A stretch of 64,000 nt of DNA, from NCBI RefSeq assembly GCF_014764305.1, contig NZ_CP061703.1, forward strand, positions 943,501 through 1,007,500, in the 5' to 3' direction. Origin of the DNA: Mesoflavibacter profundi (GTDB lineage Bacteria > Bacteroidota > Bacteroidia > Flavobacteriales > Flavobacteriaceae). The notes below the pieces were generated by a model that saw nothing but the letters and a program-made list of their open reading frames with translations, was not told the DNA's origin and ran no database searches. Below, in pieces: positions 55,509 to 63,575 of the stretch (its first letter is position 1; each line of letters opens with the position of its first letter). The position numbers and the translations under genes were made by a program.

Positions 55509-56783
55509 ATGAAAAATAAATTAAGTACAGTAAACGCTTTTAGTAAATTATTTTTTACAACATTAGCCATGTGCTTGATTATTTTAAGTTGCTCTAAAGA
55601 AGAAGAAATAACAAATCCAATTCCAAATCAAAATCCAGTTATTATATCTTCTCAACCTTGCACTAATGGCATGGCTGGACAATATCCTTGTAATGGAATT
55701 GATCTTATGTCTGTAATAGATATTTTAACTTTAAGCGGATCCAATGCTGCGAACGGAAGCGATATTTGGGGATGGACAGATCATATTTCTAATAAAGAAT
55801 ATGCAATTGTAGGTTTAACAAACAGCACAGCTTTTGTTGATATATCAGACGCTAATAACCCTATTTTTTTAGGTCGATTAAACACAAATACTAACGCTAG
55901 TAATTGGCGAGACATTAAAGTCTACAACAATTATGCATTTATTGTTGCAGATAATGCAGGTCCGCATGGTATGCAAGTATTTGATTTAACGCGATTAAGA
56001 AATTTAGATAATATCCCAACAACATTTTCTCCAGACACAACTTTTAATGGTGTTAGCAGTTGTCATAATATCGTGATAAACCAATCTGAAGCAATAGCTT
56101 ACTTAGTTGGTTGCAACGATAATGGTGGCGGACCTATTTTTGTAGATATTTCAGATCCATTAAATCCAACTTACATCAATGATTACACATCAGCTGGATA
56201 TTCTCATGATGCGCAAGTTGTTACCTATAATGGACCAGATACAGATTATACAGGACACCAAATTTATGTTGGAAGTAATGGTAACTCAGACCAAGTAGTA
56301 ATTTTAGATGTTACAGATAAAAACAATGTAACTCAAATAAGTAGTTTTTCTTATCCACAAACAGCATATGCACACCAAGGTTGGTTTACAGAGAATCAAG
56401 ACTATTTTATTCTAGGTGATGAAGTAGATGAAATCAACTACGGTTTCAATACAAAAACAATAGTTTTTAATTTTTCAGATTTAGACAACCCAACTCTACA
56501 CGCGACATATTTTGGTCCTTCGGCAGCAATAGACCATAATGGATACGTAAAGGATTCAGAATACTATTTAGCAAACTATAGAGCTGGATTAAGAATTTTA
56601 GATATAACCAACATAAACTCTACAAGTAATCCTTTAACAGAAACAGCTTTTTTTGATACTTATCCAGATAATGATGCGGCTAATTTTAATGGTGCTTGGA
56701 GTGTTTACCCTTACTTTGAAAGTGGTAACATAATTATAGGTGATATAGATAGAGGATTATTTGTAGTTAGAAAAAGTAATTAA
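55509..56783 (+). CDS. Choice-of-anchor B family lipoprotein
   Basis: The 424-residue lipoprotein has its lipobox in MCLIILSC (Cys about residue 28) followed by SKEEEIT, an acidic stretch matching the lipoprotein export signal that sends lipoproteins to the cell surface in Bacteroidota. The body is the same LVIVD propeller as the upstream protein (SDIWGWTDHISNKEYAIVG, IFVDISDPLNP, VVILDVTDKNN, AAIDHNGYV, ANYRAGLRILDIT), without the T9SS tail. The two are tandem paralogues exported by different routes. Only five bases separate it from the gene before, and its stop is followed directly by the next ATG. Confidence 0.9.
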   Translation: MKNKLSTVNAFSKLFFTTLAMCLIILSCSKEEEITNPIPNQNPVIISSQPCTNGMAGQYPCNGIDLMSVIDILTLSGSNAANGSDIWGWTDHISNKEYAIVGLTNSTAFVDISDANNPIFLGRLNTNTNASNWRDIKVYNNYAFIVADNAGPHGMQVFDLTRLRNLDNIPTTFSPDTTFNGVSSCHNIVINQSEAIAYLVGCNDNGGGPIFVDISDPLNPTYINDYTSAGYSHDAQVVTYNGPDTDYTGHQIYVGSNGNSDQVVILDVTDKNNVTQISSFSYPQTAYAHQGWFTENQDYFILGDEVDEINYGFNTKTIVFNFSDLDNPTLHATYFGPSAAIDHNGYVKDSEYYLANYRAGLRILDITNINSTSNPLTETAFFDTYPDNDAANFNGAWSVYPYFESGNIIIGDIDRGLFVVRKSN

Positions 56784-58130
56784 ATGAAAAAACTATACAC
56801 CTTATTAATCCTAACACTATTAATTTCTTCTTGTAAAAAAGATGATGCTGTAATTATAGAAGAACCTAACACTTCTACTTTTGAAACTACAGGTGCTTTA
56901 GAATCTGTATTAGTGTTTGGCGGTTCTTTAAATGAAAGTGCTGAAACCGTAATAAAAACTAGCGATGGTGGTTATGCAGTATTAGGATTTACGCAATCTA
57001 CAGATGGCGATATTACAGATAAAACAGACTCTAGTTACGATGTTTGGTTATTAAGATTTGACCAAGACAACAATCTATTGTGGAACAAAACTTATGGTGG
57101 AACAAATGACGAAAAAGGTCATGATCTTATACAAACAGAAGATGGCGGATTTGCTGTAATTGGATACACATTTAGTAATGATGGCGATGTAGATAATAAC
57201 GCTGGACAACAAGACTTTTGGTTATTTAAAACAGATGCACAAGGCAATTTACAATGGGAAAAAACCTATGGCTATTCTGGGTTAGATTATGGTTTATCTA
57301 TCAAACCCGCAAATGATAATGGTTTTATACTTTCTGGAGTTTTAGACGTAACTAGTTCTGGCGGAGAAGGCAACACAAGACAACAACAAACCTTACACGC
57401 TGGAGGTGATTATTGGGTTTTAAAAGTAGACCAAACAGGAAATCTTATTTGGAGTAAATACTTTGGTGGTTTGTTTACAGATACAGCTTACGATGTAATC
57501 CCAACCAATGATAATGGATTTATTATAATTGGCTCTTCAGATAGTGAAGATACAGACATAAGCAATAACATTGGATCCTACGATTTTTGGGCAGTAAAAG
57601 TTGATAACCAAGGTGTTTTACAATGGGAACAAAATTATGGTGGTACGCAAATTGATGAAGCTTATAAAATTATAAAAACCAACAATAATAACTATCTAAT
57701 TGTTGGTGACACAAGAAGTGAAGATGAAGATATTTCCAACACATTTGGAGCTGCAGATGTTTGGGCAATAACAATCTCTGAAGACGGAAATTTAATCAAT
57801 CAAAACTCTTATGGAGGTGAAAATTTTGATGTCTCAAGATCTGTAATTTCAGATTCAGAAAATGGCTTTTTAATTTGCGGTAGTAGTCGTAGTGGTACAG
57901 GACAACTCACACAAAATAACGGTCAAAACGATATTTGGGTACTTAAAACAAATGCTACAGGTCATTTAAAGTGGCAAACATCTATTGGCGGATCAAACGT
58001 AGATTTTGCTTACGGAATTACACAACTTAATAACAATAAAATTATAACTGTTGGAGAAACTAGCAGTGACGATTTTGATATACCAGAAAACAAAGGATTT
58101 ACAGATTTAATAATTGTTACTTTAAATTAA
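56784..58130 (+). CDS. Seven-repeat beta-propeller lipoprotein
   Basis: The 448-residue lipoprotein has its lipobox in LLISSC, then KKDDAV, a K-(D/E)2-type surface-export signal. Seven repeats of about 50-55 residues follow, each with a core like DGGYAVLGFTQS or DGGFAVIGYTFS and a partner strand like DVWLLRFDQDNNLLWNKTYG. This fits a seven-bladed propeller of the type often annotated as T9SS-associated or 'domain of unknown function' surface proteins. No enzymatic motif was found. It begins at the base after the previous stop codon and is one base from the MbnP gene. In this setting it may present or bind partners of the MbnP/di-haem pair. Confidence 0.87.
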   Translation: MKKLYTLLILTLLISSCKKDDAVIIEEPNTSTFETTGALESVLVFGGSLNESAETVIKTSDGGYAVLGFTQSTDGDITDKTDSSYDVWLLRFDQDNNLLWNKTYGGTNDEKGHDLIQTEDGGFAVIGYTFSNDGDVDNNAGQQDFWLFKTDAQGNLQWEKTYGYSGLDYGLSIKPANDNGFILSGVLDVTSSGGEGNTRQQQTLHAGGDYWVLKVDQTGNLIWSKYFGGLFTDTAYDVIPTNDNGFIIIGSSDSEDTDISNNIGSYDFWAVKVDNQGVLQWEQNYGGTQIDEAYKIIKTNNNNYLIVGDTRSEDEDISNTFGAADVWAITISEDGNLINQNSYGGENFDVSRSVISDSENGFLICGSSRSGTGQLTQNNGQNDIWVLKTNATGHLKWQTSIGGSNVDFAYGITQLNNNKIITVGETSSDDFDIPENKGFTDLIIVTLN

Positions 58131-58131
58131 A

Positions 58132-58899
58132 ATGAAATATTTATCAATAACCATTCTATTAATTTCAATACTATTTTCGTGTTCAGAAGATATAGACGAT
58201 AACATATCGCCTACTTACACGGTTCAATTTAACTTTACCCATCATTGGAATGAAACTTTGGTTACTCCAGATAATTTTCAAAACTTAGAATTAACCAACC
58301 AAAATGGCGAAGTATTAAACATTCAACGATTTAGATATTTACTATCTAAAATCGCTTTAGTAAATGTTGTTAATAACAATACCTATACGTTTGATGGATA
58401 TAAATTTACAGATCTAGAAAACGAAGACTCTTACAACTTTACTTCCTTAAGTAATAGTGTACCGTCTGGCGTTTACAATGTAAGCTTAATTTGGGGATTT
58501 AATGAAGAAGAAAATATAGACGGTATTTACCCTGATCTTAATTCTGCATCTTGGAATTGGCCAGCAATGCTTGGTGGCGGATATCACTTTTTACAATTTG
58601 ACGGCATGTACGATGTAAATACAAATTCACCAAAACCTTTTAATTACCATTACGGAACAGCAAGAGTTGAAGAAAATGTATTTGAACAAAATTTTGCAAC
58701 CATAACAATTAATCAAGATATCGCAATTTCTAACAATACGATTATAGAAATTGAATTAGATATTGCTGAACTTTTTAAAAACCCAAACACATGGGATTTA
58801 AATGTTTATGACACACCATTAATGCCAAATTACGAAGCCCAAAAGATGATGCAACAAAATGTAAGTTCAGCATTTAATTTAGGTGAAATTACGCAGTAA
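58132..58899 (+). CDS. mbnP: MbnP-family copper-binding-type lipoprotein
   Basis: The 255-residue lipoprotein has its lipobox in ILFSC followed by SEDIDDN (acidic surface-export-like signal). The beta-rich domain has VQFNFTHHWN at the start (His37, His38), NIQRFRYLLSKIAL, a YNVSLIWGF strand and a distinctive SASWNWPAMLGGGYHFLQFDG (here residues 139-158, Trp141 and Trp143, His152), which is the MbnP signature region. In Methylosinus trichosporium, MbnP binds Cu(I) only after a tryptophan is oxidised to kynurenine by the di-haem enzyme MbnH. Trp141 and Trp143 are the obvious candidates here. It is followed after five bases by an MbnH-like gene, the conserved partner. Copper binding in this organism is inference. 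Confidence 0.88.
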   Translation: MKYLSITILLISILFSCSEDIDDNISPTYTVQFNFTHHWNETLVTPDNFQNLELTNQNGEVLNIQRFRYLLSKIALVNVVNNNTYTFDGYKFTDLENEDSYNFTSLSNSVPSGVYNVSLIWGFNEEENIDGIYPDLNSASWNWPAMLGGGYHFLQFDGMYDVNTNSPKPFNYHYGTARVEENVFEQNFATITINQDIAISNNTIIEIELDIAELFKNPNTWDLNVYDTPLMPNYEAQKMMQQNVSSAFNLGEITQ

Positions 58900-58904
58900 T
58901 TAAA

Positions 58905-59981
58905 ATGAAACATTGGATAACATATAGTCTTTTAGCTATCATCGTTTGGTCGTGCTCTAAATCTGAAGACGCGCCAGCTAATAGCGATTATGTTCCTATA
59001 CCTTATCAATTAGATATTCCATCACATTTTGATCAACTATTAATAGACCCAATAATTCCGTTTGACAATCCTTTAACTGTAGAAGGTGTTGCATTAGGTA
59101 AACGCTTGTTTTTCGACCCAATTTTATCTACAGACAATAGCAAAGCCTGCGCAAGTTGCCACATGCCGCAAAATGCATTCTCAGATCCAAACCAATTTAG
59201 CGCTGGTGTATCAGGTAATATTGGTACAAGAAACAGTATGCCTTTATTCAATTTAGCTTGGAATTTTGATGATAGATATTTTTGGGATGGACGTGCTTTA
59301 GGATTAGAACACCAAGCTTTAGAACCCGTTACAGATCCTGTAGAATTAGAGAACACATCATGGAATGATGTAGAAAATAAACTTAATAATCATCCCGAAT
59401 ATCCAACACTTTTTAGTCAAGCATTTGGGACATCAACAATATCTCAAGAGCTAGTAACTAAAGCAATTGCTCAGTTTGAACGCACATTAATCTCTGGTAA
59501 TTCAAAATTTGATCGTTATTTATTAGGATTAGAAACTTTAACTGCTGAAGAAACAGATGGTTTAGATGTATTTATGAATGAAGAACGTGGCGATTGTTTT
59601 CATTGTCACGGTAATCCAAATAATCCACTTTGGACAGACAATCAATTTCACAACAACGGTTTAGATGCAACTTTCACAGATTTAGGTTTAGGCGCAGTTA
59701 CCGGTAATCCTAACGACAACGGAAAATTTAGATCACCATCATTACGTAACCTTTCATACACAGCACCATACATGCACGATGGTAGATTTGCTACTTTAGA
59801 CGACGTAATTAACCATTATAGTGAAGGCTTACAAAACTCTACTACAATAGATCCTTTAATGAAAAAAGTAGACGAAGGCGGTGTACAATTATCTGAAGTA
59901 GACAAAGCCAATCTAAAGGCATTTTTACTAACCTTATCAGATCCTTCTTTTTTAAACAATCCTAATTTTTTACCGCAATAA
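58905..59981 (+). CDS. Di-haem cytochrome c peroxidase family lipoprotein (MbnH/MauG-like)
   Basis: The 358-residue lipoprotein has its lipobox in IIVWSC, then SKSEDAP. The two c-type haem motifs are CASCH (82-86) and CFHCH (231-235). Family segments are ALGKRLFFDPILS, GTRNSMPLFN, RYFWDGRA, FRSPSLRNLSYTAPYMHDGRF and VINHYSEG. A Tyr stands at residue 305 in NHY, the place where MauG carries its haem-ligating tyrosine, although assignment without alignment is tentative. Together with the adjacent MbnP gene it should be an MbnH-type enzyme using a bis-Fe(IV) state to oxidise a tryptophan of MbnP, rather than a peroxide-detoxifying peroxidase. It is the last gene of the five-gene operon. Confidence 0.9.
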   Translation: MKHWITYSLLAIIVWSCSKSEDAPANSDYVPIPYQLDIPSHFDQLLIDPIIPFDNPLTVEGVALGKRLFFDPILSTDNSKACASCHMPQNAFSDPNQFSAGVSGNIGTRNSMPLFNLAWNFDDRYFWDGRALGLEHQALEPVTDPVELENTSWNDVENKLNNHPEYPTLFSQAFGTSTISQELVTKAIAQFERTLISGNSKFDRYLLGLETLTAEETDGLDVFMNEERGDCFHCHGNPNNPLWTDNQFHNNGLDATFTDLGLGAVTGNPNDNGKFRSPSLRNLSYTAPYMHDGRFATLDDVINHYSEGLQNSTTIDPLMKKVDEGGVQLSEVDKANLKAFLLTLSDPSFLNNPNFLPQ

Positions 59982-60046
59982 AAAAAATCAATCTACATAT
60001 TTATTAATATAATGTTTCTAAATATGGTAAACAGCGACTTAAATTG

Positions 60047-60054
60047 TATCTTTG
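60047..60054 (+). promoter_or_regulatory. -7 promoter element of the suf operon
   Basis: TATCTTTG is an exact TAnnTTTG match, 32 bp before the first suf gene's ATG at 60087. No correctly spaced TTG was found. It lies 65 bp after the preceding operon, for which no terminator hairpin was seen. Confidence 0.5.
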
Positions 60055-60086
60055 CATTTAATTTAGAAAATTGCTAATATACAGGT

Positions 60087-60416
60087 ATGATAAAAGTTTC
60101 TGAAACAGCAAAAAAGAAAGTCATCGAACTAATGAATGATGACGGATTTAACCCAAGCACAGATTACATTCGTGTTGGAGTTAAAAGTGGTGGTTGCTCT
60201 GGATTATCTTACGATTTAAAGTTTGACAAAACTAAAGCAGAAGACGATAAGGTTTTTGAAGATAACGATATAAAAATTATTGTAGATAAAAAGAGTTTTT
60301 TATACCTAATTGGTACCACTTTAGAATATTCTGGAGGATTAAACGGAACTGGTTTTGTGTTTAATAACCCAAACGCTAACCGTACTTGTGGTTGTGGTGA
60401 ATCGTTTTCACTATAA
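60087..60416 (+). CDS. sufA: HesB/IscA-type iron-sulfur cluster carrier (SufA-like)
   Basis: The 109-residue A-type carrier has the three conserved cysteines: one in VKSGGCSGLSYDL (about residue 36) and the CGCG pair in RTCGCGESF near the C-terminus. It accepts Fe-S clusters from the SufBCD scaffold and hands them to target proteins. It is the first gene of the Suf locus (sufB follows after an inserted small gene). The length is exact for the family. Whether it is best called SufA or IscA depends on context; with sufBC downstream, SufA fits. Confidence 0.93.
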   Translation: MIKVSETAKKKVIELMNDDGFNPSTDYIRVGVKSGGCSGLSYDLKFDKTKAEDDKVFEDNDIKIIVDKKSFLYLIGTTLEYSGGLNGTGFVFNNPNANRTCGCGESFSL

Positions 60417-60440
60417 ACTAGTTTTAAAGTAGAAAGTAAA

Positions 60441-60838
60441 AAAGTTTAAAAGTAAATGGCAAAATTTAGTTCTTTTGAAGAGATTATTTCTTGGCAAAAA
60501 TCTAGAGAATTAAACAAAGACATTTACAACATAACAAATAAAAACAGCTCTTTCTCTAAAGATTTTGGATTAAGAGATCAAATTAGAAGGTCTAGCATTT
60601 CTATTTCTTCAAATATTGCTGAAGGATTTGAAAGAGAGACCACAAAAGAGTTCATCAGGTTTTTGTATATCGCTAAAGCTTCTTCTGGAGAGTTTAGATC
60701 TCAGTTATATTTAGCTTTCGATTTAGATTACATGACTAAAGATGAGTTCTCAAAATTAAATTTAAAAGTAAATGAAGTTTCTAAGTTAATAAGTGGTTTA
60801 ATTATATACTTGAACTCAACTTTATAACTTTAAACTTT
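60441..60838. repeat. 10-bp inverted repeat flanking the four-helix-bundle gene
   Basis: AAAGTTTAAA (60441-60450) lies 6 bp before the gene's ATG, and its exact inverse TTTAAACTTT (60829-60838) lies just after its stop. A direct repeat ACTTTATAAC (60819-60828 and 60834-60843) overlaps the right arm. The arms would pair around the entire gene and may mark the ends of an inserted unit. Confidence 0.5.
60456..60827 (+). CDS. Four-helix-bundle protein of the 23S rRNA intervening-sequence (S23/IVP) family
   Basis: The 123-residue all-helical protein has the family signature ISISSNIAEGFERET (about residues 47-61), preceded by FGLRDQIRRSS and followed by FIRFLYIAKASSGEFRSQL. Proteins of this fold were first seen in intervening sequences of 23S rRNA genes but are scattered through Bacteroidota genomes. 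They form pentamers, and their function is unsettled. There is no rRNA near it. It sits inside the Suf locus between sufA and sufB, flanked by a 10-bp inverted repeat, which suggests insertion as a small mobile or passenger unit. Confidence 0.9.
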   Translation: MAKFSSFEEIISWQKSRELNKDIYNITNKNSSFSKDFGLRDQIRRSSISISSNIAEGFERETTKEFIRFLYIAKASSGEFRSQLYLAFDLDYMTKDEFSKLNLKVNEVSKLISGLIIYLNSTL

Positions 60839-60857
60839 ATAACATTTATACTTATAT

Positions 60858-62306
60858 ATGAGTAAATATACTGAAGACGATTTAAGAGAAGAATTAAAAA
60901 CCAAAGAATACGAATATGGTTTTTACACAGATATAGAATCAGATACATTTCCCGTTGGTTTAAATGAGGATATAGTTCGCGCTATTTCTGTAAAAAAAGA
61001 AGAACCAGAATGGATGACTGAATGGAGATTAGACGCCTTTAGAATTTGGAAAGAAATGACAGAGCCTGATTGGGCAAATGTAAACTACGAAAAACCAGAT
61101 TTTCAAGCTATATCTTACTATTCTGCGCCTAACAATAAGCCTAAATACGAAAGCTTAGACGAAGTAGATCCAGAATTATTAGACACGTTTAATAAACTTG
61201 GAATCTCTTTAGACGAGCAAAAAAAATTAGCTGGCGTAGCAATGGATGTTGTAGTAGACTCAGTATCTGTAGCAACAACCTTTAAAAAGACATTAGCAGA
61301 AAAAGGTATTATTTTCTGTTCTATCTCTGAAGCTATTCGCGAGTATCCAGATTTAGTAAAAAAATATATTGGTACCGTTGTGCCTAAAACAGACAACTTT
61401 TATGCGGCTTTAAATAGTGCAGTATTTAGTGATGGAAGTTTTTGTTACATACCAAAAGGAGTAAGATGTCCAATGGAATTATCTACCTATTTCCGTATTA
61501 ACCAAGCAGGAACAGGACAATTTGAACGCACATTAGTTGTAGCAGACGAAGGTAGTTATGTAAGTTATCTAGAAGGTTGTACAGCACCAAGTCGTGACGA
61601 AAACCAATTACACGCTGCAGTTGTAGAGCTTATCGCTTTAGACGATGCCGAAATAAAATACAGTACTGTTCAAAACTGGTTTCCAGGAAATGCCGAAGGA
61701 AAAGGTGGCGTTTACAACTTTGTAACTAAACGTGGATTATGCGAGAAAAACTCAAAAATCTCTTGGACTCAAGTAGAAACTGGTAGTGCTGTAACTTGGA
61801 AATATCCAAGTTGCGTATTAAAAGGAGATAATTCGGTAGGAGAATTTTATTCTATCGCAGTAACCAATAATTACCAGCAGGCAGATACCGGAACTAAGAT
61901 GATTCATCTTGGTAAAAACACTAAGTCTACCATTATCTCTAAAGGAATTTCAGCAGGAAAATCTCAAAACTCATACCGCGGATTAGTACAAATTAATTCT
62001 CGTGCAGAAAATGCACGTAACTTTTCACAATGTGATAGTTTATTAATGGGTAACGAATGTGGTGCACATACATTCCCGTACATTGAAGCAAAAAACAAAT
62101 CGGCACAAATCGAACACGAAGCAACAACTAGTAAGATTGGTGAAGACCAAATCTTTTACTGTAATCAGCGTGGTATAGATACCGAAAAAGCAATTGCTTT
62201 AATCGTAAATGGATTTAGTAAAGAAGTATTAAATAAATTACCTATGGAATTTGCAGTAGAAGCTCAAAAGCTTTTAGAAATTTCATTAGAAGGATCTGTA
62301 GGTTAA
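60858..62306 (+). CDS. sufB: Fe-S cluster assembly protein SufB
   Basis: The 482-residue SufB scaffold subunit has conserved segments [17 protein letters not shown]-type [71 protein letters not shown] and the C-terminal [14 protein letters not shown]. SufB assembles Fe-S clusters on a SufBC2D complex using electrons from SufS/flavins and ATP from SufC. SufC begins 1.27 kb downstream, beyond two lipoprotein genes, whereas in most genomes sufB and sufC are adjacent. It starts 30 bp after the four-helix-bundle gene. Confidence 0.96.
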   Translation: MSKYTEDDLREELKTKEYEYGFYTDIESDTFPVGLNEDIVRAISVKKEEPEWMTEWRLDAFRIWKEMTEPDWANVNYEKPDFQAISYYSAPNNKPKYESLDEVDPELLDTFNKLGISLDEQKKLAGVAMDVVVDSVSVATTFKKTLAEKGIIFCSISEAIREYPDLVKKYIGTVVPKTDNFYAALNSAVFSDGSFCYIPKGVRCPMELSTYFRINQAGTGQFERTLVVADEGSYVSYLEGCTAPSRDENQLHAAVVELIALDDAEIKYSTVQNWFPGNAEGKGGVYNFVTKRGLCEKNSKISWTQVETGSAVTWKYPSCVLKGDNSVGEFYSIAVTNNYQQADTGTKMIHLGKNTKSTIISKGISAGKSQNSYRGLVQINSRAENARNFSQCDSLLMGNECGAHTFPYIEAKNKSAQIEHEATTSKIGEDQIFYCNQRGIDTEKAIALIVNGFSKEVLNKLPMEFAVEAQKLLEISLEGSVG

Positions 62307-62317
62307 ACACATTCAAT

Positions 62318-63184
62318 ATGAAAAAAATAGTCATTCTTTTATTTACAGTTTTAAGTGTTGTGGCTTGTAAAAAAGACGCAAAACAAGAGCAAGACGTTGT
62401 AGAAGAAAATAAAAAAGTACCATTAAAACTATACATGTTTGATGGTGGTACAGTACAAGTAAATATGCTTGGTATTTTTGCGCAAGACGATGCATACAAA
62501 GACCAAAGTAAAACATTTGCAGATGCCATTTATTTAATACAACATCCTAAAGGAAATATATTATGGGATGCAGGATTATCAGAAGATTTAATAGATCAAA
62601 AACCATTTACAACTTCAGAAGGAGCATTTACAGTAAGTCGTAAAGCAGGAATAGAAGAACAACTAAAGTCTATAGGCTTAACACCAAAGGACATTGATTA
62701 TTTAGCGTTATCGCATACACATTTTGATCACTCTGGCTCAGCTTCAAAACTTACAGATGCTACTTGGATTGTACAAGAAGAAGAGTATAACTATGTAACT
62801 AGCGAAGAGCAACAAACTGCTAATAAAGCAAACTATGATGCTATAAAAGACTTAAAAAACATTAAAAAAATCAATGGTGATTTTGATGTGTTTGGAGACG
62901 GTAGCATTGTTATAGTATCTACACCAGGTCATACACCAGGTCACCAATCTTTATTTGTAGATTTAGATATGACTGGACCATTATTTCTAACAGGTGATTT
63001 ATATCATATGGAAGAAAGCAGGACACATCACAGAGTTCCTGTGTTTAACCATGATGTTGACCAAACATTAACTTCTATGGAAGTTTTTGAAAAATATGCA
63101 GAACAAAAAGGTGCAAGAGTTATAATACAACATTCACAAAACGATTATAACACTTTAAATCCTGCACCAGAACCAAATTTATAA
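62318..63184 (+). CDS. Lactonase-like metallo-beta-lactamase-fold lipoprotein
   Basis: The 288-residue lipoprotein has its lipobox in VLSVVAC, then KKDAKQEQD. The metallo-beta-lactamase fold includes the HxHxDH metal motif in LALSHTHFDHSG, a later PGHTPGHQS histidine, TGDLYH with bridging Asp, and IQHSQND near the C-terminus. That spacing and the TFADAIYLIQHPKGNILWDAG start resemble N-acyl-homoserine lactone lactonases (AttM/AiiA-like), which open the lactone ring with a di-zinc site. Others in this clan are organophosphate or lactone hydrolases, so the substrate is not certain. It sits 11 bp after sufB and 2 bp before a small lipoprotein gene, within the Suf operon. Confidence 0.87.
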   Translation: MKKIVILLFTVLSVVACKKDAKQEQDVVEENKKVPLKLYMFDGGTVQVNMLGIFAQDDAYKDQSKTFADAIYLIQHPKGNILWDAGLSEDLIDQKPFTTSEGAFTVSRKAGIEEQLKSIGLTPKDIDYLALSHTHFDHSGSASKLTDATWIVQEEEYNYVTSEEQQTANKANYDAIKDLKNIKKINGDFDVFGDGSIVIVSTPGHTPGHQSLFVDLDMTGPLFLTGDLYHMEESRTHHRVPVFNHDVDQTLTSMEVFEKYAEQKGARVIIQHSQNDYNTLNPAPEPNL

Positions 63185-63186
63185 CC

Positions 63187-63570
63187 ATGAAAAAATTATT
63201 TTTAATCTGTACGCTTTGTATAGCGTTAGCTTGTAAAGAAGATAGTAAAAAAACATCTAACCAAGAGAACACGACTATCGAAACAAAAAGATTAGTAGGC
63301 GAATTTGTTTATTATGCAGATGCAGCAGTGTTTCAGGTAAAAAATGATATTTATGGTGTAATCATAGACGACCAAATGCAAGCTTTAAATAATGAAGCTA
63401 AAGCATTTAAAAAAGAAGCTACAGATATGGTCATTGCAGATGTAGAAGCACAAATTCTTGCAAAAAACAAAGATGAAGAAGGTTGGCCATATAAACTAAA
63501 AATTGAAAAAATATATAGTGTTAAAGCACTAGACCCAAATAAGAACGACGTTATTAAACTAGGAAAATAA
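63187..63570 (+). CDS. Small lipoprotein of unknown function
   Basis: The 127-residue lipoprotein has its lipobox in CIALAC, followed by KEDSKK (acidic surface-export-like residues). The mature domain is about 95 residues: a short beta start (GEFVYYADAAVFQVKNDIYG) then a helix with Asn/Ala/Lys (AKAFKKEATDMVIADVEAQI) and a terminal beta (YKLKIEKIYSVKAL). No family is recognised. It is placed two bases after the lactonase-like gene and five bases before sufC, so it is transcribed with them. The tight spacing suggests it works with the lactonase-like lipoprotein. Confidence 0.75.
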   Translation: MKKLFLICTLCIALACKEDSKKTSNQENTTIETKRLVGEFVYYADAAVFQVKNDIYGVIIDDQMQALNNEAKAFKKEATDMVIADVEAQILAKNKDEEGWPYKLKIEKIYSVKALDPNKNDVIKLGK

Positions 63571-63575
63571 ATAGT

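Noticed and set aside
60456-60827. An rRNA intervening sequence or rRNA fragment near the four-helix-bundle gene
   Set aside because: No 23S-like sequence surrounds it; both sides are suf genes.
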